Assembly: GCA_048393055.1 (NCBI GenBank)
Contig: DBFJJS010000017.1
Location: 1 to 64,000 of the forward strand
Source: Faeciplasma sp048393055
Lineage (GTDB): Bacteria > Bacillota > Clostridia > Oscillospirales > Ruminococcaceae
Direction of reading: 5' to 3'
DNA length: 64,000 nt
The position numbers were made by a program, and so were the translations under genes. Each line of letters opens with the position of its first letter. Position 1 is the stretch's first letter. This document shows positions 42,344-51,520 of the stretch, piece after piece. The notes beneath the pieces were generated by a model. That model was given only the letters and a program-made list of their open reading frames with translations, was not told the origin of the DNA and ran no database searches.

Positions 42344-43720
42344 GTGGTGAATGACGCGTTAAAATTCATATCTGATTGCGTGTGGGGACTTCCCACAGTG
42401 GCGCTTATTGTCTGCACAGGGGTATATTTCAGTGTAATGACGGGATTTATGCAGCTGTTTTCCCTAAAGGAGATCCTGCGCTTTGCAAAAAAGAAGCTCT
42501 TGGGAGGCTCCAAGCCGTTCCGTGCGATATCTACCTCGCTTGCCGCCACGGTGGGTACGGGAAGCGTCACCGGAGTTGCGACCGCACTTACCTTAGGAGG
42601 CGCGGGGGCGGTATTCTGGCTTTGGATTTCCGCGTTTTTGGGGATGGCGGTAGCGTATGCCGAGGGTATTATAAGTATAAAATACCGCGACGGCAAAAAA
42701 GGCGGAATAATGTATGCTATAAAAAACGGTATGCACAAGCCGTGGCTGGCGGCGGTCTATGCCGCGCTGACGGTGCTGGCGTCCTTCGGGATGGGCAGCA
42801 TGGCTCAGGTAAACTCAGCTGCCATGGCTTTAAAATCGGAATTTTCCGTACCGGCTGCCGCGTGCGGCATAGCGATAGCGGCAGTGGCGGCAATCTGTAT
42901 ATATTCAAAAAAAGACCTTACGGGAAAGCTTTGCAGCGTATTTTTGCCGGTATTAGCGGTTGGATATATCGCATTAATGCTCTGGCTCGTGTGCGCTAAC
43001 ATAAGCGAGCTTCCCGGGGTGCTTTCAGACATTGTCGCCGGCGCGTTCGGTCTGCGCCAGGCTGCTGCGGGAGCGGCGGGCTATGCCGTAAAGCAGGCTG
43101 TGAGCGTAGGGTTTAAAAGAGGAATATTTTCAAACGAGGCGGGGCTTGGCACTACCGCCGCGATACACGCCGACTCCGGCTGCGAAACAGCCCACGATCA
43201 GGGGCTTATGAACATGCTGGAGGTTATTATAGATACGTTTATAATATGCACACTTACCGCCCTGGGTATACTATCGTCCGGCGCGCTTGAAAGCGGAGAG
43301 GATGGCGCGGCGCTTGTGACTGCGGCCGTAAGCTCGCAGTTCGGAGCTCTGTCCGGCAGGCTTGTCGCAGTCAGCATTGCGGGCTTTGCCGCCGCTACGG
43401 TAATCGGCTGGTCAAAAATAGGGCTGGGAGCGGCAGATTATCTCTCAAGCCGCTTTACGAGCGTGTATAAGCCGCTTTTTGTCGCAGCCTGCTTTGTCGG
43501 CGGAGTGCTGAGTCTTGAAGCGGTGTGGCAGATAAGCGATATCTTCAACGGTCTTATGGTTTTTCCCTGCCTGTCCGCGCTGATATATCTGCGGCGCGAG
43601 GTGGTAGGCGAGTATCACAGCCGGCCGGTCGAGCCGAAGCCTCGCTCTCCGCGTTCCGACGGCTCAAGCTCATCGGAGCATTCCACCTCCGGAAAGATGA
43701 CCGGCGTCACGACAAGCTGA
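42344..43720 (+). CDS. Alanine/glycine:sodium symporter (AGCS family)
   Basis: A membrane carrier with about ten segments. VGTGSVTGVATALTLGGAGAV and FSNEAGLGTTAAIHAD are AGCS hallmarks. The start is given as GTG 42344 (or 42347) after AAAGGGTGGTGAG; a longer frame from TTG 42290 would overlap the YdbS-like gene and has no ribosome binding site. The protein then has 458 residues. Its last about 35 residues (RPVEPKPRSPRSDGSSSSEH) are encoded opposite the dut 3' end, a 106-base tail-to-tail overlap. Confidence 0.9.
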   Translation: MVNDALKFISDCVWGLPTVALIVCTGVYFSVMTGFMQLFSLKEILRFAKKKLLGGSKPFRAISTSLAATVGTGSVTGVATALTLGGAGAVFWLWISAFLGMAVAYAEGIISIKYRDGKKGGIMYAIKNGMHKPWLAAVYAALTVLASFGMGSMAQVNSAAMALKSEFSVPAAACGIAIAAVAAICIYSKKDLTGKLCSVFLPVLAVGYIALMLWLVCANISELPGVLSDIVAGAFGLRQAAAGAAGYAVKQAVSVGFKRGIFSNEAGLGTTAAIHADSGCETAHDQGLMNMLEVIIDTFIICTLTALGILSSGALESGEDGAALVTAAVSSQFGALSGRLVAVSIAGFAAATVIGWSKIGLGAADYLSSRFTSVYKPLFVAACFVGGVLSLEAVWQISDIFNGLMVFPCLSALIYLRREVVGEYHSRPVEPKPRSPRSDGSSSSEHSTSGKMTGVTTS

Positions 43721-44055
43721 GCAAACCTTTCTCCTGGCTCTATGGTATAGGGCTCGCTCCCGTGGTTTATTATCGGGACGATTATTTCGCCTCTGTAGTC
43801 GGAATCCACTACGCCGACGGAATTTGCTAGCGTAATCCCGAATTTTCTGCCTAAGGACGAGCGAATAAAGATAAGAAGAACTACGTCCTTCCTTTCGGGG
43901 CAGCACGCGACGCCGCACGGTATTGACGCCCGCTCGTTTACGCCTATGGTCAAAGGCTCTTCTATGCAGGCGTGAAGGTCGAGACCCGCGCTCTGCGCGG
44001 TGGCGGGAGCGGGGATTATCGCGCTGTCCCGCAGCTTTTTAAAGGTAAGCTTCAT
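43615..44055 (-). CDS. dut: dUTP diphosphatase
   Basis: Dut hydrolyses dUTP to dUMP, keeping uracil out of DNA. The 146-residue trimeric-type sequence shows all five motifs: AGLDLHA (I), RSSLGRKFG (II), GVVDSDYRGEI (III), ERFAQLVV (IV) and GFGSTG at the C-terminus (V). AAAGGAG precedes the start. Its 3' end overlaps the symporter gene by 106 bases. Confidence 0.96.
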   Translation of the reverse strand: MKLTFKKLRDSAIIPAPATAQSAGLDLHACIEEPLTIGVNERASIPCGVACCPERKDVVLLIFIRSSLGRKFGITLANSVGVVDSDYRGEIIVPIINHGSEPYTIEPGERFAQLVVTPVIFPEVECSDELEPSERGERGFGSTGRL

Positions 44056-44081
44056 ATTTTCTCCTTTATAAATAACTAAAC

Positions 44082-46244
44082 TCAGATTATGCCGCGGTAG
44101 TAAAGCCCTCTGGTACAGCCGTCCTGCGGCAGAGCTCTCTTATGTGCTGCTCCGTCAATGTACTCAATGTATATTTTTCGCGCCTGTACGGCGGATTCAG
44201 TGGTGAAATACAGTATGCCGTAGTCAAGCGAAAAGTCGTCAAGCTTGTCGGCAAGGTACAAAATCTTTGAATTTAAAAGCTCATAGTAGCCGAGCTGCTT
44301 TTTGCACAGGACGGGGAATTTTGCGCCTGTGCGGTCGGTAAGCGAGCGGGTGCAGACGCGGCACGCCTCGCGCACGCCTTTTCCCTCATGCTCCGCTTTT
44401 ATCGGGCAGTTTACCGTCAGCATCAGCGGAAGCCTGCCGTATATAATCGCCCCCGCAGGCGCGGGACAGGATATGTCCGCAAGCTGGGAAGCCTTAAGCT
44501 CAAACGAAAGCGTCAGAGCGGACAGACCTTCGCCCGCATACATGTTGGCGGAAACGGAATTTGTTATATTCAGACCAAAGCCCCCGACAGCGCTTGCCCC
44601 CAGCCCCAGCGCTATCCGAATATGCGCGGGATTTTGACACTCAGCGCAGGTAAAGCCCGATCTCATAGCCCTTTCAAGCTCTGAAATAACGGATTTTTCA
44701 TCGAAAGTAAAGCGGGGGAGCGACAAAACAGCGTTCTTTACCGGATATCCCTCTTTGAGATACTCTTCCCATGCGTCGAGGGGGATAATTATTTTTTCTA
44801 TTTCATTAGTAGGAAGCTCTTTAAGGGCTGAAATTTTCTGCGCGCTCACCCAAAGCTTCGGGCTGCGGCGGACAGGCTTGTCAAACTTAAGGCGAAGCGC
44901 CGCTCCGTCAAACCTCTTTTTGACCCCCAGGCGGAGTATCCTTTCGCAGTCTAACGCCTCAAGTGCGTCCCGCCGGAGGGAGTTGAGCCTTGAAAGCGGT
45001 ATCATAAGCCCGTCCTCAAGCGCTATGTCAATGCTTTTCAGCCGGTAAAACGTCGAACCGAGCTTGCTCAGCTGCGCATAAACATCCTCGCGGGAGGTAG
45101 CGCGGTTCACAGCCTTCTCCGGCGGAGGACAGCTTACGCTTACGGCAGATATGCCGTCTTTAGCGGTAAGGGTGCAATCCTTGCCTGCTACGGCGCAAAA
45201 GCTGAGGTCAAGCTCAAACCTTGCCTCGTCCTTCCGGTACAGCTGCCTTAGCTGAGGCAAAGCCGCCGGCGCATCCATCGCGTCCTCGCGGCTTCTTGCG
45301 CCGAACATCTTGGCTCCGAGCCTGCCCGTAAAATAACTATTGGTAAACCCGCTGCGCGAAAATACTGCTCGTAATAGATCCGAGTCAAAAGCCATGCCCT
45401 CGAGCGCGAGTCTTACCGCATGTGTAGCTGCGGCGACGTATTCGGGGCGCTTCATCCTTCCCTCTATTTTCAGGGAGGACACGCCTGCGTCCCAAAGTGC
45501 TTTCACGCTGTCCACGAGGGAAAGGTCCTTAAGCGACAGGCTGTATTTGTCGCGGGGCTTGCCGTCCGCAGAAAAGGGCAGCCTGCACGCCCCCGCGCAA
45601 AGACCCCTGTTTGCCGAGCGCGAGCCTATCATGGCGCTCAGGTAGCACTGACCCGAGCAGGACATGCACAGCGCACCGTGAACAAAGACCTCCGTCTGTA
45701 TCCCCAGGCGCGAAAGCTCCCTTATTACGTCCTCCGGCAGCTCCCTTGCGAGAACCACGCGGCAGTAGCCGTTTTCTCTCGCCCACATCACCCCGTTTTC
45801 GGAGTGTATGGTCATCTGCGTCGAAGCGTGTATATGCATTTCAGGACAGGCCGTTCTTGCGATATACTCCGCCGCCCTGTCCTGTATTATAAGTCCGTCC
45901 ACGCCTATTTCGCAGGCGTATTTTATTTCACCGGCAAGATCACTGAGCTCCCTGTCCAAAACGCAGGTATTGACCGCCTGATACAGCTTCGCCCCGTACC
46001 GATGGCAGAGCCTGACGGCAAGCGCAAGCTCCTCCCGGTCGAAGTTTTTAGCGTTGTGCCGCGCCGAAAAGCGCTTTGCGCCTGCATACACGGCGTCCGC
46101 ACCCGTTTTCAGCGCCGCCTCGAGAGATTCGAGCGAGCCGCAGGGAGAAAGCACCTCCGGCATGGGTCCGACCGGGTATGATAGAAAAATATCACTATCT
46201 GCCGCGCTGTTTACGGCGGCATTTTTTTCAAAGGTGCCGGTCAT
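44082..46244 (-). CDS. U32 family protein with C-terminal DUF3656 (RlhA-like)
   Basis: A 720-residue U32 protein. GADAVYAGAKRFSARHNAKNF (N-terminal) and the cysteine cluster CMSCSGQC with NRGLCAGACR, expected to bind an iron-sulfur centre, are family marks, with KIEGRMKRPEYVA after them. The long C-terminal part with further Cys (CRVCTR) resembles RlhA, which hydroxylates 23S rRNA in E. coli, so an RNA-modifying role is likelier than proteolysis. The start overlaps zapA by 4 bases. Confidence 0.88.
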   Translation of the reverse strand: MTGTFEKNAAVNSAADSDIFLSYPVGPMPEVLSPCGSLESLEAALKTGADAVYAGAKRFSARHNAKNFDREELALAVRLCHRYGAKLYQAVNTCVLDRELSDLAGEIKYACEIGVDGLIIQDRAAEYIARTACPEMHIHASTQMTIHSENGVMWARENGYCRVVLARELPEDVIRELSRLGIQTEVFVHGALCMSCSGQCYLSAMIGSRSANRGLCAGACRLPFSADGKPRDKYSLSLKDLSLVDSVKALWDAGVSSLKIEGRMKRPEYVAAATHAVRLALEGMAFDSDLLRAVFSRSGFTNSYFTGRLGAKMFGARSREDAMDAPAALPQLRQLYRKDEARFELDLSFCAVAGKDCTLTAKDGISAVSVSCPPPEKAVNRATSREDVYAQLSKLGSTFYRLKSIDIALEDGLMIPLSRLNSLRRDALEALDCERILRLGVKKRFDGAALRLKFDKPVRRSPKLWVSAQKISALKELPTNEIEKIIIPLDAWEEYLKEGYPVKNAVLSLPRFTFDEKSVISELERAMRSGFTCAECQNPAHIRIALGLGASAVGGFGLNITNSVSANMYAGEGLSALTLSFELKASQLADISCPAPAGAIIYGRLPLMLTVNCPIKAEHEGKGVREACRVCTRSLTDRTGAKFPVLCKKQLGYYELLNSKILYLADKLDDFSLDYGILYFTTESAVQARKIYIEYIDGAAHKRALPQDGCTRGLYYRGII

Positions 46245-46591
46245 AGCTTTGAGCCAAGCTTAGCTTCAAGCTCCTCTATGCGCTTTTTAAGCGCCGCTAT
46301 CTCGCGCTTTGCCGATTCATATCTTTGGCGAGCCTTGTCCGCCGATGTCACGTATTCCCCGAGCTGAAGCCTGATATTGTCGGCGTTCGAAGAGGCCTTT
46401 TCCGCTTCGTCCATCGCGTCCAGCGCCGATAAAATCGCAACGTCTATGCCGCTCAGCGTTTTGCCCTGAGCCAGCATCATATTCATTTTTTCATCCAGCT
46501 TCTGCGCAAGAGCCGTTGTGTATTCAGGGGTGTTGTCTGTTCCAAGGGTGTATTCTCTTCCGATTATCCTTACTTTCACACGGTTTTCCAT
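46241..46591 (-). CDS. zapA: Cell division protein ZapA
   Basis: ZapA bundles FtsZ filaments at the division ring. The 116 residues have the N-terminal VKVRIIGREYTLGTDNTPEY strand region and a long C-terminal coiled coil (about 55-116). Coupled by ATGA overlap to the U32 gene; the pair is conserved in Clostridia. Confidence 0.92.
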   Translation of the reverse strand: MENRVKVRIIGREYTLGTDNTPEYTTALAQKLDEKMNMMLAQGKTLSGIDVAILSALDAMDEAEKASSNADNIRLQLGEYVTSADKARQRYESAKREIAALKKRIEELEAKLGSKL

Positions 46592-46730
46592 ATCGCTTCA
46601 CCCTGCCTTTGCCCGTGTCAAAGGCCCTTTCTTATTTTTCTTCTGCACAAGACAATAATTCAAAATAATTATATCCCATTTTTCCCGAGTTTTCAAGCCG
46701 CGGCAACAAAAATTCACACATTTCACACAC

Positions 46731-46765
46731 AAAAGCGGTCGGGTATATTGTCCCGGACCGCTTTT
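46731..46765 (-). terminator. Intrinsic terminator of the LCP-like gene
   Basis: A 10-bp stem (AAAAGCGGTC / GACCGCTTTT) with a 15-base loop. The T-rich arm lies at the end of the minus-strand gene. Confidence 0.82.
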
Positions 46766-46780
46766 CGTTTACAGTTGTTT

Positions 46781-47740
46781 TTACTTAGCAGTAAGCTCAA
46801 AATACTCCTTTAGCTCGGTTTTAAATTCCTCCGACGGAGTAAAGAAATCGTTTCCATCCCATGTTCCCCTCGGCAGACGGTATGTCGCGGGGGTTGTCTC
46901 GGTGTCTAAAAGATGCTCGTACGCCGGGCGCATGGTCTCGAAGCTGCGCGTGGTTATATCCGTATCGGAATTGTTGAATATGGTGTTGAATATATTTTGC
47001 AGATTGACCTTTATATCCTCTGCATGCGTAGTAAACGCGGAGTTTATAAGGGAGACGGACAGCTCGCCGATGACGGATATCCTTGTCTGCTCGCCGTTTG
47101 AGTAGAGCGGGTAGGTGATTATCCTTCTTATATCGTCGCCCCAGAGGGTTCTGTTGGCGGGACCGGCGGAAAAGCTCGTGAGCTCGTCGGTGTCCTCGTT
47201 CCTGTAGTACAGCTCCTCCGGGAAGCTGTAGCTTGTAACGCCTCCCGTGTATTCGACAAGCGAGCGCCAGCCGTCGTTCGTTATTTTTATATAGCTGTCG
47301 CACTCAATGTCAAAGACGCTTTCAACCGCTGTTATAAGATAATCCATGCCGCCGCTTTCAAACAATGCGGACATTGTTCCGCTCATGGATCCGACCGTAG
47401 CAAGAGTTGTAGACGGCACTGGCACGATAAGAATATCGCCTTCGTCCGGCAGGACGCGTATAAGCGCCATGCCGTTTATGGTCTGACCCTCCGCGCCGAC
47501 GAAAAGATACGTCTTTCTGAACTGGGAGTAATCTGTCTGCTCGACGACCTCGCCACCCTGCTGCCCGGAAAGCTCCTGTTCCTCATCCCTGCGCTGGGCG
47601 GGCTGGGTGACGAAAACGTCCAGCATGATCAGAGCTGCCGTGCCGAAAATCAGCAGGCAGACCAGCATTGCGGACAAATATACCAGCAGGACCTTGACTT
47701 GGGACCTGTCTTTTTTTAATCTTCTTGACGAGTTGGACAT
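46781..47740 (-). CDS. LytR-CpsA-Psr-like protein with degenerate active site
   Basis: A 319-residue protein with one N-terminal membrane anchor (about 17-45) and an extracytoplasmic domain that follows LCP order: YLFVGAE, ILIVPVPSTT and SYIKITNDGWRSLVEYTGGV. LCP enzymes attach wall polymers to peptidoglycan. Here the PRD catalytic motif reads PST and the later Arg-rich DxxRxxRQQ motif is not recognisable, so it may be an inactive or regulatory member. GGAGGAG precedes the ATG. It stands alone. Confidence 0.65.
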   Translation of the reverse strand: MSNSSRRLKKDRSQVKVLLVYLSAMLVCLLIFGTAALIMLDVFVTQPAQRRDEEQELSGQQGGEVVEQTDYSQFRKTYLFVGAEGQTINGMALIRVLPDEGDILIVPVPSTTLATVGSMSGTMSALFESGGMDYLITAVESVFDIECDSYIKITNDGWRSLVEYTGGVTSYSFPEELYYRNEDTDELTSFSAGPANRTLWGDDIRRIITYPLYSNGEQTRISVIGELSVSLINSAFTTHAEDIKVNLQNIFNTIFNNSDTDITTRSFETMRPAYEHLLDTETTPATYRLPRGTWDGNDFFTPSEEFKTELKEYFELTAK

Positions 47741-47844
47741 AATGCTCCTCCGAAAGCCGCGCCCTGGCTGCGGCTATTGCAATTTTATTATGTGTGGTAT
47801 ATAATGTTTACGTTCGCCGCCGGCAAAAAGCAGCCGGCGCGCGC

Positions 47845-48417
47845 CTATTTTCCGGTATTGTCAAAGCGGAGTATCCCGGCGAGCGAGTTTACGTCTACCA
47901 CCTTCGAGGCAAGACCCTGTTTTTTCGCGTAGTTTATCGTGTAGCCGGTTCCGCTCCTTTTATCGTATATAAGTCCCAAAATCATGGACGAATGATCCAC
48001 CATAAACCTGTTGCGGACGTAATAACAGCCGGCGTGGTACTTTTCCGACAGGAATATGCATTCGTCGGCCTCGGCGACGAGGTTGTTGTAGTCCCAGAGC
48101 TCCATGCCCCTGCGGCGTCTGGATTCTTCCTTAAACGGGGAAACCGCCACTACCTTCAGACCGAGCTCGGGGTGCTTTATCCCTATGGACATGACATACA
48201 TCGCGCCCCACATGTCCACTCCTCTTGCAAGACCTGTTATAAACGTGCGGTAGCCCTCGCTTATCGCCTCGTCAACCTGGATGTACAGAAAGCTTTTCAT
48301 CATTTCCATCCTCACAGCGTCGCCTATGACCTCCGGCGGGAAATTTTCGGGGCGGTGACCGGTAAAGCAGGCGGTGGTTGTCCTGTCCGTTAAATATTTT
48401 GACTTTATATCCGTCAT
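47845..48417 (-). CDS. SLOG/DUF1273 family protein (YpsA-like)
   Basis: A 190-residue Rossmann-like protein. TACFTGHRPENFP near the N-terminus and the FITGLARGVDMWGA loop are diagnostic of the DUF1273/YpsA branch of SLOG nucleotide-binding proteins; SPFKE and the Asp/Glu-rich DECIFLSEKYHAGCYYVRN follow. YpsA affects division and stress in Bacillus, but biochemical function is unsettled. The ATG at 48417 has GAGGT before it; a longer frame to 48471 lacks a site. Confidence 0.85.
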   Translation of the reverse strand: MTDIKSKYLTDRTTTACFTGHRPENFPPEVIGDAVRMEMMKSFLYIQVDEAISEGYRTFITGLARGVDMWGAMYVMSIGIKHPELGLKVVAVSPFKEESRRRRGMELWDYNNLVAEADECIFLSEKYHAGCYYVRNRFMVDHSSMILGLIYDKRSGTGYTINYAKKQGLASKVVDVNSLAGILRFDNTGK

Positions 48418-48580
48418 AAACTGACCTCGTTGTCTTGTATAGTATATCATGCAGTACTGAAATCGTATCACAAAACTCCTCTTATTTCAAGAGGATGGCA
48501 TAAAACTTAAGCAGATACTTCTTTTAATCCCTGTTTTTTAGTGAGCCTTGGGCTTAATTGCCCTTTGAGGAGGGAATTAC

Positions 48581-49723
48581 TTGACAAAAAAGGAACTTAA
48601 AAGGGCGTGGGCGGAGATACATCTCGACCGCCTGAAAAGAAACCTTGAAAAATGCCGCGGACTGCTCAAAGCTCCCTGCGAGCCGATATGTGTGGTAAAG
48701 GCCAACTGCTACGGCCACGGAGCGGAAGGGATATTGCCCTGCCTTGAGGAGGCCGGCGCGAAATGGTACGCGGTCTCCAACGTCGTCGAGGCGATAGAGC
48801 TGAGGGAGCTTGGCGTAAAGGGGGAGATACTCATACTCGGCTATACCCCGCCGCAAAACGCCTGCGAGCTTGTTAAATACGATATAATCCAGGCTGTGAC
48901 CGAATACGATTATGCAGTCGAGCTCTGCCGCAGCCTTCCCGCGGGGAAAAAGGTGCGCTGCCACATAGCGGTGGACACCGGCATGACCCGCATAGGCATA
49001 AGAAGCCAAAGCTTTGACGAGCTGTGCGGTCTGTGTGAAAAAACGATACGGCTTGACGGCATAGACGTTCAGGGGATATTTACTCATTTGAGCGCGGCGG
49101 ACAGCGAAAAGCCGGAGGATATGGAGTTTACCCGCCGTCAGATAGAGCTTGTCTGCGAGGTTAAACGGGAGCTTGAGCTAAGGGGGGTTAAAGTCGGGTG
49201 TCTCCACTTTTTAAACTCTGCCGGAGCGGCGTATCACTTTGATCCAAGGAGCGATTTCGCGCGGTTCGGAATAATGCTTTACGGTCTTCGCCCGGATTTT
49301 CACAGGGAGCTTCCCGTAAGCCTCGAGCCGGTCATGGAGCTTAAGGCGTGCGTCTCTCAGGTAAAGACGGTTGAGCCCGGCACGAGCGTAAGCTACGGGA
49401 GAAGCTTTATCACCGGGCGCGAAACCAAAATAGCCACCGTTTCGATAGGCTACGCGGACGGATACCCCAGGCTTTTGTCCAACATGGCAAGGGTGATAAT
49501 AAAAGGGCAGTACGCGCCGGTCATAGGCAGGGTATGCATGGACCAGCTTATGATAGACGTGACCGAGGTGCCGGACGTAAAAGAAGGGGACGTTGTCACC
49601 ATGTTCGGAAGCGACGGGAATTTAAGCGTCACTGCCGACGAGCTTGCCGACAGCTACGGAAGCATCGGCTACGAGCTTGTCTGCGGGATAAGCCAGCGCG
49701 TGCCGAGGATATATTTGCCTTGA
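48581..49723 (+). CDS. alr: Alanine racemase
   Basis: A PLP enzyme making D-alanine for peptidoglycan. The 380 residues carry the PLP lysine Lys40 in VVKANCYGHGAEG, RIGIRS, and YADGYPR/GRVCMDQ (catalytic Tyr region SYGRSF). The start is TTG, supported by GAGGAGGG 6 bases before. No alternative ATG lies before the conserved AEIHLDRLKRN. It is followed by the rimP promoter. Confidence 0.95.
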   Translation: MTKKELKRAWAEIHLDRLKRNLEKCRGLLKAPCEPICVVKANCYGHGAEGILPCLEEAGAKWYAVSNVVEAIELRELGVKGEILILGYTPPQNACELVKYDIIQAVTEYDYAVELCRSLPAGKKVRCHIAVDTGMTRIGIRSQSFDELCGLCEKTIRLDGIDVQGIFTHLSAADSEKPEDMEFTRRQIELVCEVKRELELRGVKVGCLHFLNSAGAAYHFDPRSDFARFGIMLYGLRPDFHRELPVSLEPVMELKACVSQVKTVEPGTSVSYGRSFITGRETKIATVSIGYADGYPRLLSNMARVIIKGQYAPVIGRVCMDQLMIDVTEVPDVKEGDVVTMFGSDGNLSVTADELADSYGSIGYELVCGISQRVPRIYLP

Positions 49724-49760
49724 AGGCTGCGCAAAGAAACGGTAAAAAATCGAAAAACAC

Positions 49761-49789
49761 TTGATTTCTTTCGCGGCGGGTGGTATAAT
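49761..49789 (+). promoter_or_regulatory. Promoter of the rimP-nusA-infB operon
   Basis: TTGATT at 49761-49766, 17-base spacer, TATAAT at 49784-49789 preceded by TGG (extended -10). The leader before rimP is about 125 bases. Confidence 0.85.
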
Positions 49790-49858
49790 ACATGCGATAA
49801 CTTTTAATGAAAGGCTGGAATTTCTCGTTCCGGTCTTTTATATTTGTTGCAAGCTTGC

Positions 49859-49885
49859 TTGTATGCAAACGCAGTTTGCATACAA
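49859..49885 (+). promoter_or_regulatory. Perfect hairpin in the rimP leader
   Basis: TTGTATGCAAAC-GCA-GTTTGCATACAA, a 12-bp perfect stem with a three-base loop. A further GTTTGCAT copy (49891-49898) could pair with the left arm instead. It is 35 bases before the rimP start and could control the operon. Confidence 0.6.
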
Positions 49886-49919
49886 ACTTCGTTTGCATGA
49901 GAAAGGCAGGGTGATATAA

Positions 49920-50393
49920 ATGGCGGACAGTGCCACCGCGGCGAAGGTAAGGGAGCTTGCGCAGCCGCTGTGCGACGAGCTTGGGCTGTTTTTGTGGGAC
50001 GTAAGGTTTGAAAAGGAGGGCGCGACGTGGTATCTGCGCGTCTTTATCGACAAGGACGGCGGAATAGACATGAATGACTGCGAGTCGCTGCACAGACCGC
50101 TCGACAAGCTTCTGGACGAGACCGACCCGATACCGCAGTCATATGTTTTCGAGGTCTGCTCTCCTGGACTTGGAAGGGAGCTCAGGCGTCCCGAGCATTT
50201 TGAGGTCTGCATGGGCGACCCGGTCAGGGTGCGCCTTATACGCGAGCAGGGCGGCAAAAAGGAGCTCATAGGGACTCTTTCGGGCTATGAAAAAGGGGAG
50301 ATAACCCTGTCGGACGAGAGCGGGGAGAAGACCCGCGTCCGGCTTTCGGAGTGTGCGTTCGTCAGGCTTTATGACGACGGCGATCTGTTTTAG
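49920..50393 (+). CDS. rimP: Ribosome maturation factor RimP
   Basis: RimP helps assemble the 30S subunit. The 157 residues show VFEVCSPGLGRELRRPEHFE, the family signature (SPGLxRPL type), and an SH3-like C-terminal half. AGGGTG lies before the ATG. It heads the standard rimP-nusA-ylxR-ylxQ-infB-rbfA operon. Confidence 0.94.
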   Translation: MADSATAAKVRELAQPLCDELGLFLWDVRFEKEGATWYLRVFIDKDGGIDMNDCESLHRPLDKLLDETDPIPQSYVFEVCSPGLGRELRRPEHFEVCMGDPVRVRLIREQGGKKELIGTLSGYEKGEITLSDESGEKTRVRLSECAFVRLYDDGDLF

Positions 50394-50425
50394 AAATAAG
50401 ATTTGAAAGGAATGGTTACCAGATT

Positions 50426-51520
50426 ATGAATAAAGAATTTTTCGAGGCGCTTGCCGGGATAGAGCAGGCGAGCGGCATTTCCCAGGAGCTGCTTATAGAA
50501 AGGATCAAGCAGGGGATAATGAAGGCGGTCAAGCGCGACTATCCGAACACCGAGAACGTAAGGATATACATCGACCCCGATAAGCAGGCGTTTGGCATGT
50601 GCCTTTTAAAGACGGTCGTAGAGGGCGAGCCGCAGGACCCGGCAAACGAAATTTCGCTTGACGAGGCGAGGACATACGATCCCAAGGCGGCCGCAGGCGG
50701 GGTGTGCGAGATCCCCCTTTCTCCCGCAAAGTTCGGAAGAGTTGCGGCCTCCAGCGCCAAGCAGTCGATACGCTCGGACATCAAGCAGTTTGAGCGCGAC
50801 AGGCTCGTAGCGCAGTACAAGGACAAGGAGCACGAGCTGGTTTCTGCGACCGTCCTAAAGGTAGAGCCGGCAACCGGAAACGCTATAATAGTTATAGATA
50901 AAGACGAGATATACTTTCCCAGAAGCGAACAGATACCCACAGAGGAGCTGAAGGCGGGAGACATTATAAAGGTATACGTTGTAGGAATACTCAACCCTGA
51001 CAAAAAGCCCGCCGTAAGGGTTTCAAGGACGCACCGCGATTTTGTAAAGAGGCTTTTTGAGCTTGAGGTGCCGGAGATTTACGACGGAACGGTAGAGATA
51101 AAGGGCGTTTCAAGGGAGGCAGGCTCAAGAAGCAAAATAGCGGTAATGAGCAAAAATCCCGACGTCGACGCGATAGGCGCGTGCATAGGTCCGAAGCGCT
51201 CCAGGATAAACGCCATAGTAAACGAGCTTGCCGGCGAGAAAATAGATCTTATAAGCTACAGCGACGACGAAGCCGAATATATCGCCAAGGCGCTTGCGCC
51301 GGCTGAGGTACTTAGCGTAGAGCTTGCCGAGGACGGGTCAAAGAGCTGCACGGTCACAGTTCCCGCAAACCAGCTTTCACTTGCAATCGGAAACAAGGGA
51401 CAAAACGCAAAGCTGGCGGCGCGGCTTACAGGGTATAAGATAGATATCTGCGCGGCGTCCGGCGGAGAGGGCAGCCGTGAATCAGAAAAGAGCGTGAAGC
51501 CGGAAGATGAACAGGACTAA
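50426..51520 (+). CDS. nusA: Transcription termination/antitermination factor NusA
   Basis: NusA binds RNA polymerase and nascent RNA and modulates pausing. The 364 residues comprise the N-terminal polymerase-binding domain, S1 (about 140-200) and two KH domains (with IGACIGPKRSRINAIVNEL and LAIGNKGQNAKLAARLTG). It lacks the proteobacterial C-terminal repeats and ends in a short acidic tail. It overlaps ylxR by 14 bases. Confidence 0.96.
   Translation: MNKEFFEALAGIEQASGISQELLIERIKQGIMKAVKRDYPNTENVRIYIDPDKQAFGMCLLKTVVEGEPQDPANEISLDEARTYDPKAAAGGVCEIPLSPAKFGRVAASSAKQSIRSDIKQFERDRLVAQYKDKEHELVSATVLKVEPATGNAIIVIDKDEIYFPRSEQIPTEELKAGDIIKVYVVGILNPDKKPAVRVSRTHRDFVKRLFELEVPEIYDGTVEIKGVSREAGSRSKIAVMSKNPDVDAIGACIGPKRSRINAIVNELAGEKIDLISYSDDEAEYIAKALAPAEVLSVELAEDGSKSCTVTVPANQLSLAIGNKGQNAKLAARLTGYKIDICAASGGEGSRESEKSVKPEDEQD

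Noticed and set aside
44082..46244. Collagenase-type protease as the function of the U32 protein
   Set aside because: The size, cysteine cluster and C-terminal domain fit the RNA-modifying RlhA-like branch better; no protease active site is evident.
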